Of a stretch of 6,702 nucleotides of DNA, positions 1 through 4,465 are shown in pieces (positions within the stretch are counted from its first letter, which is position 1; each line of letters begins with the position of its first letter). Source of the stretch: Chitinophagaceae bacterium. Its GTDB lineage: Bacteria > Bacteroidota > Bacteroidia > Chitinophagales > Chitinophagaceae. The notes under the pieces were generated by a model that saw nothing but the letters and a program-made list of their open reading frames with translations, did no database searches and had not been told where the DNA came from. A program made the position numbers and the translations under genes. Where the stretch lies: contig CANHLV010000104.1 of the NCBI GenBank assembly GCA_947461495.1, positions 1 to 6,702 of the forward strand. The letters are read 5' to 3'.

Positions 1-44
1 CTTCCCATAGTTCCAGCACCAGTAACACAAATTTTATTAATCAT
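1..44 (-). CDS. N-terminal fragment of a probable 3-hydroxyacyl-CoA dehydrogenase
   Basis: Only the first 15 codons are in the window; the gene runs off the left edge. Reading leftward from the ATG at 44-42 gives MINKICVTGAGTMG followed by a partial codon. A short beta strand leading into G-x-G-x-M-G is the dinucleotide-binding turn of a Rossmann fold. The specific form GAGTMG is typical of the NAD-binding domain of 3-hydroxyacyl-CoA and 3-hydroxybutyryl-CoA dehydrogenases, which oxidise L-3-hydroxyacyl-CoA in fatty-acid or butyrate metabolism. The start is supported by a perfect TAnnTTTG box four bases upstream. Other NAD(P)-dependent oxidoreductases with a similar turn cannot be excluded from so few residues. 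It lies on the same strand as pheS but is separated from that operon by a repeat island. Confidence 0.65.
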   Translation of the reverse strand, partial: MINKICVTGAGTMG

Positions 45-48
45 GATG

Positions 49-56
49 CAAAAATA
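49..56 (-). promoter_or_regulatory. TAnnTTTG -7 promoter box of the dehydrogenase gene
   Basis: The minus strand reads TATTTTTG, a full match to the Bacteroidota -7 consensus TAnnTTTG, followed by four bases and the ATG at 44. The spacing implies a transcript with almost no leader. No convincing -33 TTTG box is visible upstream, where the sequence is already part of the repeat island. The pheS promoter has exactly the same spacing. Confidence 0.5.
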
Positions 57-60
57 ATGA

Positions 61-102
61 TATATCAACCACGAATTCACGAATTATTTTACCGCGGAGA
101 AT
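61..102 (+). repeat. 42-bp direct repeat, copy 1
   Basis: The segment is identical base for base to 185-226, offset by 124 bp. It starts TATATCAACC, contains two overlapping CACGAATT motifs and ends ACCGCGGAGAAT. The sequence diverges immediately after 102. The identity over 42 bases points to recent duplication or to independent insertion of the same repeat. Confidence 0.9.
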
Positions 103-106
103 TGAG

Positions 107-128
107 AATGCAGCGTTTGCGCAGCATT
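107..128. repeat. Hairpin in the repeat island
   Basis: The arms AATGCAGCG (107-115) and CGCAGCATT (120-128) pair at eight of nine positions around a TTTG loop. It sits in the spacer between the two 42-bp repeats. There is no T-run after it on either strand, so it is not an obvious terminator. Confidence 0.5.
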
Positions 129-148
129 AGTAGATACTGCTCATTGCT

Positions 149-182
149 CCCCTCTCACTTGGGAGAGGGGTTGGGGGTGAGG
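149..182. repeat. CCCCTCTC/GAGAGGGG hairpin with G-rich tail
   Basis: CCCCTCTC (149-156) pairs perfectly with GAGAGGGG (163-170) around a six-base loop. It is followed by TTGGGGGTGAGG (171-182). The hairpin plus G-rich tail resembles a dispersed intergenic repeat form that I recall from several bacterial genomes. No coding role is visible. Its position just before the second 42-bp copy makes it part of the mosaic. Confidence 0.6.
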
Positions 183-184
183 TT

Positions 185-226
185 TATATCAACCACGAAT
201 TCACGAATTATTTTACCGCGGAGAAT
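185..226 (+). repeat. 42-bp direct repeat, copy 2
   Basis: This is an exact match to 61-102. Unlike copy 1 it continues into a purine-rich module (about 227-262) containing TTTCACGCAAAG and GCAAAGACGCG, which itself has the look of an internally repeated A/G/C-rich element. The extra module suggests copy 2 is the fuller version of the repeat. Confidence 0.9.
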
Positions 227-277
227 GGTTTCACGCAAAGCTCGCAAGGAAGCAAAGACGCGATGTTTTTTGCCACT

Positions 278-304
278 AAAAAAACCCACCGTTAAAACGG
301 TGGG
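278..304 (-). terminator. Probable intrinsic terminator of the pheS operon
   Basis: CCCACCGTT (285-293) and AACGGTGGG (296-304) form a nine-base perfect inverted repeat. On the minus strand the stem is followed directly by seven T residues (284-278), the form of a Rho-independent terminator for leftward transcription. It lies about 110 bp beyond the stop of the secreted-protein gene. On the plus strand no T-run follows, so it reads as one-directional. The sequence may also be a dispersed repeat that happens to serve as a terminator. Confidence 0.55.
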
Positions 305-317
305 CTATATAAAAAAT

Positions 318-337
318 AATAATTCGTGAATTCGTGG
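318..337 (-). repeat. 20-bp inverted copy of the island repeat
   Basis: This is the exact reverse complement of 69-88 and of 193-212, the CACGAATT-containing core of the 42-bp repeat. A shorter fragment in the same inverted orientation is at 393-403. Together the direct and inverted copies bracket the hairpins, and long-range stem formation across the island is possible. Confidence 0.85.
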
Positions 338-360
338 CAACCCTAGCAAAACATAATCAA

Positions 361-390
361 AGTCCCCCTTGGGGGGGATTTAGGGGGCCT
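361..390. repeat. C-run/G-run repeat
   Basis: Five C residues (364-368), two T residues and seven G residues (371-377) are followed by ATTTA and another five G residues (383-387). The C-run can pair with either G-run. It has the look of a short dispersed intergenic repeat and no coding content. It lies just beyond the stop codon of the secreted-protein gene. Confidence 0.55.
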
Positions 391-414
391 ATAATTCGTG
401 GTTATCCCTTCAAA

Positions 415-2163
415 TTAATTCTTCAAACTCACTTTTGCAATCGCAATTTTAGAACGACCTAACATTCTGTCTTCCTTTCCAACCATGTACAAATCTTTAC
501 CCAATCCCGAAGCCAAACGAGGCATTGCAGTTGGTACATCATCATTACTGAATAAAATAGTGCGTGTATATTTCCCCGTTACCAAATCAAGATCAACACC
601 GAAACACTCAGATTTTCTGAAATAAGTCATTTTCTTAACTCTTTGTCCCAACTCCAATGTATTGATGTTTCTCTTGCTGTCATTAAAGATAATGGTTGCA
701 GATTTATTACCTGCCAATACACCAAACCCTGCATAGAAAGGCATGTTATAAGCATTGGCATCAAAGAAATTATTACCGGCACTGAAAGACAAGCCACTAC
801 CATATCCAGAACTTGAACCTGATTGAATTACTTCTCTTTGTTGTTTTGGCATGATACGAAACCAGCCAATTTCACCCGCTTTGTCAACTTTTGTCATCAT
901 TAAATCTCCACACTCATAAACCTGGTACCATGTAGTTCTTGATGACATCCCGCCGCCAAATCCACCGCCACCCGAAGTTGTAGTTTGGGCATATTCATAG
1001 TGATGATACTTTTCTGCTAAAATTACGACACCACTATCAGGTGTATACAAAAAGTTACGGAATACCATGTACTTTGAAAATCCATCTTCTTCATTTTGAA
1101 TTTTTTCCAGTTTTTTTCTTTCTCTTCTTTCTTTTCTGCTTTCATCATCTCCATCATCATCATCATCGTCATCCAATTTGGTAATCAAACTCGTATTGAT
1201 TTCTTTTGAACTGGTGCTCACAACATCTCCTGTTTTAGGATTGATGCGTTGCGCCAAAATACCATTGATTTCATCACCTCTTTTTGTATTGCTATAAAAC
1301 GCAGCTATAATGATATCACGCTTTGGGACCTGTATTACTTTGGTGCTCACCAACCATTTTCCATTGATTTGAGTGTTTATCTCTTTTACTAATCCTCCTT
1401 CACTATTGTGAATACGAATATTGTAATTGGCAAAATCAAGATATTTTGCTTTTTTCTTCTTGCCTTCCTGGTATTCATACACACGACCAACCATCACTAC
1501 ATTTCCATTTTCTGTATACAGTACGTCTGCAAGTTGGAATGTCTTAGGATCGATTTCATTGGTGATGGAAACAGTCTTTCCTACCTGTTTCAATTTGTCA
1601 TCAAATTGTCTTACTTCATAGTTATTTTTATCACGTCCTTCAATACTACTCACAATAACCATTTTTGTACTGTCAGAATTGTAAGTAAAATTGAAATTAA
1701 TGTCGTCAGACTTTGCTTCTTTTGTCCAGCTAGTAATTTCCATGAATTCACCCGACAACTCTCCGTTGTTTTTGTCAACAGGTGCAGCATATAAAGTAAG
1801 TTTTTTCTCTTTTTTTACATAAATTGAAGCCAATACAAATAGCTTGTCTTTCAAAAAGAAAAATCTTTCATAATCTTTTCCTTTCAATTCTTTGTTGAAA
1901 TCCTGATCATAAACCTGATTTAGGTTTTTATCAAGTTTGATGAGCGTTGCAGACTCACGCATAGTAGCAGCAATAACAAAATATGACTTCAAAGCCATAT
2001 GAGATTCTTTTACATAAATACCGGTATTGTCTGCATGAATAACCGCTAAATCGGTACTCCCTTTTTTTAATTTAAACTCTTCTCCCCAGGTTACATTTGC
2101 ATTTTGTGCATAACCAAAAGCGAAAAGAAAAATTGTCATGACTGACAAGTAGAAATTTTTCAT
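415..2163 (-). CDS. Secreted protein of unknown function, 582 residues
   Basis: I do not recognise a named family. Residues 1-19 form a lipid-free signal peptide (MKNF, hydrophobic LSVMTIFLFAF, then GYA before Q20), so the product should be exported to the periplasm or cell surface. The body is rich in beta-strand-like segments alternating with K/D/N-rich turns (for example TLIKLDKNLNQ and MMTKVDKAGEIGW), which suggests a beta-propeller-like or repeated beta fold; this is inference. A seven-Asp run at 331-337 leads into a highly charged K/R/E segment to about 360, probably a flexible linker. A glycine-rich loop (398-405) and a Ser/Gly-rich stretch (448-462) follow. No C-terminal type IX sorting domain is evident and no catalytic motif was seen. 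The gene begins 30 bp after pheS on the same strand, so it is probably co-transcribed. Its start is set by the signal peptide; the leader is A/T-rich. Confidence 0.85.
   Translation of the reverse strand: MKNFYLSVMTIFLFAFGYAQNANVTWGEEFKLKKGSTDLAVIHADNTGIYVKESHMALKSYFVIAATMRESATLIKLDKNLNQVYDQDFNKELKGKDYERFFFLKDKLFVLASIYVKKEKKLTLYAAPVDKNNGELSGEFMEITSWTKEAKSDDINFNFTYNSDSTKMVIVSSIEGRDKNNYEVRQFDDKLKQVGKTVSITNEIDPKTFQLADVLYTENGNVVMVGRVYEYQEGKKKKAKYLDFANYNIRIHNSEGGLVKEINTQINGKWLVSTKVIQVPKRDIIIAAFYSNTKRGDEINGILAQRINPKTGDVVSTSSKEINTSLITKLDDDDDDDGDDESRKERRERKKLEKIQNEEDGFSKYMVFRNFLYTPDSGVVILAEKYHHYEYAQTTTSGGGGFGGGMSSRTTWYQVYECGDLMMTKVDKAGEIGWFRIMPKQQREVIQSGSSSGYGSGLSFSAGNNFFDANAYNMPFYAGFGVLAGNKSATIIFNDSKRNINTLELGQRVKKMTYFRKSECFGVDLDLVTGKYTRTILFSNDDVPTAMPRLASGLGKDLYMVGKEDRMLGRSKIAIAKVSLKN
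1142..1175. repeat. Trinucleotide (ATC/GAT) tract encoding the Asp run
   Basis: The tract consists of near-perfect ATC triplets, GAT codons on the coding minus strand, interrupted by a CTC and a GTC. It encodes the Asp run and following DD of the secreted protein. Slippage here would change the linker length in steps of one residue without breaking the frame. Confidence 0.6.
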
Positions 2164-2193
2164 TTTTTTGATTTTTTAATTTTGATTTTATAT

Positions 2194-3222
2194 TTAAGCT
2201 TGAGTAAACTGCTTCAAAAACCTCACATCGTTTTCACTAAATAACCGAAGATCTTTTACCTGATAGGTAAGCATAGTGATTCTTTCTATGCCCAAACCGA
2301 ATGCAAATCCGGTATATTTTGTACTGTCTATTCCACAATTATCCAAGACGCTCGGATGCACCATTCCGCAGCCTAAGATTTCCACCCAACCCGTTCTTTT
2401 GCAAACACTACAACCTTCACCTCCGCAAATCAAACAACTAATGTCCATTTCAGCACTAGGTTCTGTAAAAGGAAAATAAGACGGGCGAAAACGAATTTTC
2501 ACATCTTGTCCAAACATTTCCTTTACAAAGAAATAAAGTGTTTGTTTCAAATCTGCGAATGAAACATTTTCTGCTATATACAAACCTTCCACCTGGTTAA
2601 AGAAACAATGTGCTCTAGCACTAATAGTTTCATTTCTGTACACTCTGCCGGGGCAAATGATACGAAGGGGTAATTCACTTTTCTCCATTTCCCTGATTTG
2701 CACACTACTAGTATGGGTGCGCAACAACCAATCTGGATTCTGGCGGATGTAAAAAGTATCCTGCATATCTCTAGCCGGATGATTTTCTGGCAGATTCAAA
2801 GCGGTGAAATTATGCCAATCGTCTTCAATCTCTGGTCCTTCCGCAACAGAAAAGCCTAAACGCTGAAATATGGAAATGATTTTGTTTTGAACGATGCTGA
2901 TAGGATGACGCGTTCCTAATGGCAATGACTGACCGGGTAGTGTCATATCAATAGTACTGGTCGCAACAGCGGTAACGCTACCTATTTTTTCAGATAATGA
3001 TTCATAAAAACTTTCAGTGAAAATCTTGAAATCATTAAGCAACTGACCAGCCGCCTTTTTCTGTTCCAAAGGAACGTTTTTCATTTCGCCCATAATGGAC
3101 TTCAATAACCCTTTGGTACCCAGATATTTAATTCTGAAGGCTTCGAGCTCTTCTTTTTGGGTAATCACAGAAGCTTCAATCTCTTTTTTATATTGCTCTA
3201 TCTGAGATAGTAACTGATCCAT
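2194..3222 (-). CDS. pheS: Phenylalanine--tRNA ligase alpha subunit
   Basis: This is the catalytic alpha subunit of the cytoplasmic (alpha-beta)2 enzyme that charges tRNA-Phe with phenylalanine using ATP. Residues 1-90 form the N-terminal coiled-coil arm that contacts tRNA. The class II core follows: HPISI with the motif 1 helix (106-122), the EGPEIEDDWHNF segment (128-139), ENHPARDMQDTFY (146-158), motif 2 (GRVYRNE, 192-198, then HCFFNQVEGL, 205-214) and motif 3 (GFAFGLGIERITML, 305-318). A CxxC-x4-CxxC cluster (C263, C266, C271, C274) could bind zinc. At 342 residues the length is normal for Bacteroidota and a little longer than the E. coli protein. The partner pheT is not adjacent; the next gene is the secreted protein 30 bp downstream. 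The start is supported by family alignment and by the promoter box next to it. Confidence 0.97.
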   Translation of the reverse strand: MDQLLSQIEQYKKEIEASVITQKEELEAFRIKYLGTKGLLKSIMGEMKNVPLEQKKAAGQLLNDFKIFTESFYESLSEKIGSVTAVATSTIDMTLPGQSLPLGTRHPISIVQNKIISIFQRLGFSVAEGPEIEDDWHNFTALNLPENHPARDMQDTFYIRQNPDWLLRTHTSSVQIREMEKSELPLRIICPGRVYRNETISARAHCFFNQVEGLYIAENVSFADLKQTLYFFVKEMFGQDVKIRFRPSYFPFTEPSAEMDISCLICGGEGCSVCKRTGWVEILGCGMVHPSVLDNCGIDSTKYTGFAFGLGIERITMLTYQVKDLRLFSENDVRFLKQFTQA

Positions 3223-3226
3223 GGCG

Positions 3227-3234
3227 CAAAGGTA
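3227..3234 (-). promoter_or_regulatory. TAnnTTTG -7 promoter box of pheS
   Basis: The minus strand reads TACCTTTG followed by CGCC and the pheS ATG. This is a perfect match to the Bacteroidota -7 consensus, with only four bases before the start codon, so the mRNA would be nearly leaderless. The expected -33 TTTG box is not clear; an AT-rich TTATTTTAG lies at about the right distance. Layout and spacing match the box in front of the dehydrogenase gene. Confidence 0.6.
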
Positions 3235-3288
3235 ATGTGGTTGAAGCTAAAATAATTATTTGTTGCCCGGTAATTCTAAAATTGTAAT

Positions 3289-3417
3289 TTATACCAATTA
3301 TAATTACTTTTTAGTTCTATTTTTTCTGGTATAATGCCGACCTGTGCCGATACCTCGGTATATGACAGCTGTTTGGGACAATTTCATTGGACCATTACAG
3401 ATGTCTAATCGGTATTA
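3289..3417 (+). repeat. Structured repeat, copy A (with 20-bp extra hairpin)
   Basis: The 5' part (3289-3327) is a T-rich leader starting TTATACCAATTATAATTACT, and the 3' part (3328-3417) folds into a long hairpin. The outer stem pairs 3332-3340 with 3409-3417. The middle stem pairs GACAGCTGT (3364-3372) with ACAGATGTC (3397-3405) at eight of nine positions. The apical stem is TGG/CCA, a tandem G-A/G-A mismatch, then CAAT/ATTG around a TTC loop. Copy A carries 20 extra bases (3341-3360) that form their own hairpin, TGCCGA-TACC-TCGGTA. Apart from that insertion, one T-run indel and two substitutions, it matches copy B throughout. It ends 112 bp before the vWA start. Confidence 0.85.
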
Positions 3418-3450
3418 AAAGCAACCTATCCCTCAAAGTTATTTTTCCGG

Positions 3451-3464
3451 TTACAAGCTTGTAA
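3451..3464. promoter_or_regulatory. 14-bp perfect palindrome, candidate operator
   Basis: TTACAAGCTTGTAA is a perfect seven-plus-seven palindrome lying 65 bp upstream of the vWA start codon. Symmetric sites of this length are typical of binding sites for dimeric helix-turn-helix repressors or activators. No matching site was found in front of the 376-residue gene. A chance palindrome in AT-rich DNA cannot be excluded. Confidence 0.35.
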
Positions 3465-3489
3465 TATTTACCAAACCCTATCCATCAGA

Positions 3490-3498
3490 TATAATTTG
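3490..3498 (+). promoter_or_regulatory. Weak promoter-like box upstream of the vWA gene
   Basis: TATAATTTG resembles TAnnTTTG but has one base too many between TA and TTTG. It lies 31 bp before the vWA ATG and just downstream of the palindrome, a sensible place for a promoter. No -33 box is clear. Confidence 0.25.
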
Positions 3499-3529
3499 CA
3501 CTACAATTCATCACCAAAAATATTTAAAA

Positions 3530-4171
3530 ATGAAAAAGCAAAAAACAATCTATCATCTAATTGTAGACAAAAGTGGTTCTATGAGCGACTGTATCGACAA
3601 CACCATTAATGGTTTCAATGAACAGGTTACTAAAATCAAACAATTAGAATCAGAATTTACGGAACAGGTGATTTCTATCGGCCTTACCACTTTCAATAAT
3701 GTTTCCAATCATCATTTTTTTCAGGAAACACCTGCCACTGTTAGATTATTGAACAGAGAAACATATTGTCCTTCAGGTGGTACAGCACTTTTAGATGCAG
3801 TTGGACAAGTATGCGAAAAATGTGAAAGGGATGTTTTAAACAGTGCAGAGAAATATGATACCACAGTAGTTATTGTTATTTTGACGGACGGCCACGAAAA
3901 TGCCTCTAGATCATTTAGATTAGAAGAAATTCGAAGGACGATTTCAAGACTTGAAGCAACCGGAAAGTGGACTTTCAGTTTCTTAGGAGCCACACTCGAC
4001 GCTGTTGACATTGCAGAAGGCATGAATATTAAAAAACATAATAGTATGTTCTTTAATAAAAATGAAATGGATACGCAAGTTTGGGGAAATTTAACCGACT
4101 CAATGAGCAGTTATCTGCATAAAAAAAGAAGTGGTGGCGATCTGGATGATTTATATAACAGAAAAAAATAA
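3530..4171 (+). CDS. von Willebrand factor A (vWA) domain protein, cytoplasmic
   Basis: The 213 residues make a single vWA domain. The metal-ion-dependent adhesion site is complete: DKSGS gives D13, S15 and S17, GGTAL gives T85, and LTDGHEN gives D120 after a hydrophobic strand. A later FLGATLDAVDIAEGMNI segment (151-167) matches the final strand and helix seen in a group of stand-alone bacterial vWA proteins. A CxxC (C95, C98) is also present. There is no signal peptide or membrane segment, so it acts inside the cell, where such domains usually mediate metal-dependent protein-protein contacts. The last 20 residues are charged and probably unfolded. No MoxR ATPase or other usual vWA partner is adjacent; the only same-strand neighbour is the 376-residue gene 294 bp downstream. 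Copies A and B of the structured repeat flank the gene. The precise role is unknown. Confidence 0.92.
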   Translation: MKKQKTIYHLIVDKSGSMSDCIDNTINGFNEQVTKIKQLESEFTEQVISIGLTTFNNVSNHHFFQETPATVRLLNRETYCPSGGTALLDAVGQVCEKCERDVLNSAEKYDTTVVIVILTDGHENASRSFRLEEIRRTISRLEATGKWTFSFLGATLDAVDIAEGMNIKKHNSMFFNKNEMDTQVWGNLTDSMSSYLHKKRSGGDLDDLYNRKK

Positions 4172-4190
4172 TTGCTGCTTGAAGATCAAG

Positions 4191-4304
4191 TTATACCAAT
4201 TATAATTACTTTTTAGTTCTATTTTTTTCTGGTATAATGCCGATATGACAGCTGTTTGGGATAATTTCATTAGACCATTACAGATGTCTAATCGGTATTA
4301 TTCC
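4191..4304 (+). repeat. Structured repeat, copy B
   Basis: Copy B begins 19 bp after the vWA stop codon and has the same T-rich leader as copy A (4191-4230). Its hairpin (4231-4304) is the most regular of the three. The outer stem pairs 4231-4244 with 4291-4304, with thirteen of fourteen positions paired counting one G-T wobble. After a two-by-two internal loop, the middle stem pairs 4247-4255 with 4280-4288. The tip has TGG/CCA, tandem G-A mismatches and TAAT/ATTA around TTC. No T-run follows, so it is not a standard terminator. Confidence 0.85.
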
Positions 4305-4336
4305 AATTTGGCTTACATTTCAATCCATTATTATAT

Positions 4337-4409
4337 GGTATGATGCCGTTCGTTAGATGTTTGTGATAATTTCATTGGAACTTTACAGATATCCAGTCGG
4401 TGTTATATT
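4337..4409 (+). repeat. Structured repeat, diverged copy C
   Basis: Copy C lies 33 bp after copy B and ends 56 bp before the start of the 376-residue gene. Its sequence has diverged but the architecture is kept. GGTATGATGCCG (4337-4348) pairs with 4398-4409 at all twelve positions if G-T wobbles are allowed. The tip keeps the tandem G-A mismatches and TAAT/ATTG around TTC (4365-4379). The middle stem is weaker than in A and B. The T-rich leader is recognisable only faintly at about 4299-4336. Confidence 0.7.
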
Positions 4410-4465
4410 TTCGGTGTAAGATAATGTTGGGTAATTATCGTTAAATAATCTAATAACAAGAACAT

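Larger units (their letters stand above)
57..410. repeat. Gene-free island of dispersed-type repeats and hairpins
   Basis: This 350-bp stretch between the dehydrogenase start and the secreted-protein stop holds no credible gene. It is a mosaic of a 42-bp unit present twice in direct orientation, a 20-bp inverted copy of part of it, a further 11-bp inverted fragment at 393-403, several GC-rich hairpins and C/G-run sequence. The composition differs sharply from the AT-rich flanks. The modules resemble short intergenic repeats that I associate from memory with Bacteroidota genomes, but their copy number here is unknown. Components are listed separately. Confidence 0.75.

Noticed and set aside
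57..329. An open plus-strand frame of 90 codons in the repeat island
   Set aside because: It is made almost entirely of the duplicated 42-bp repeat and hairpin sequence, contains the same peptide twice as a result (IHELF and NSRIIL regions in different frames), and has no recognisable domain or promoter.
61..337. CRISPR-like array from the 42-bp repeats
   Set aside because: There are only two exact direct copies with a hairpin-rich 82-bp spacer, plus an inverted fragment. No regular spacing and no cas genes are present.
3331..3336. TATAAT in the hairpin repeats as a sigma-70 -10 box
   Set aside because: The Bacteroidota primary sigma factor prefers TAnnTTTG, no -35-like partner is evident at the correct spacing, and the same bases are explained by the outer stem of the repeat.
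3530..4171. vWA-MoxR type ternary conflict system
   Set aside because: No MoxR AAA+ ATPase, no vWA-MoxR-associated protein and no effector domain was found in the window. The 376-residue neighbour has no P-loop.
4191..4409. Integron attC sites for the hairpin repeats that follow the vWA gene
   Set aside because: The imperfect hairpins have a suitable size, but the GTTRRRY/RYYYAAC core boxes are absent, copy A lies upstream of the gene, no integrase is in view, and the 376-residue gene is not followed by a copy.
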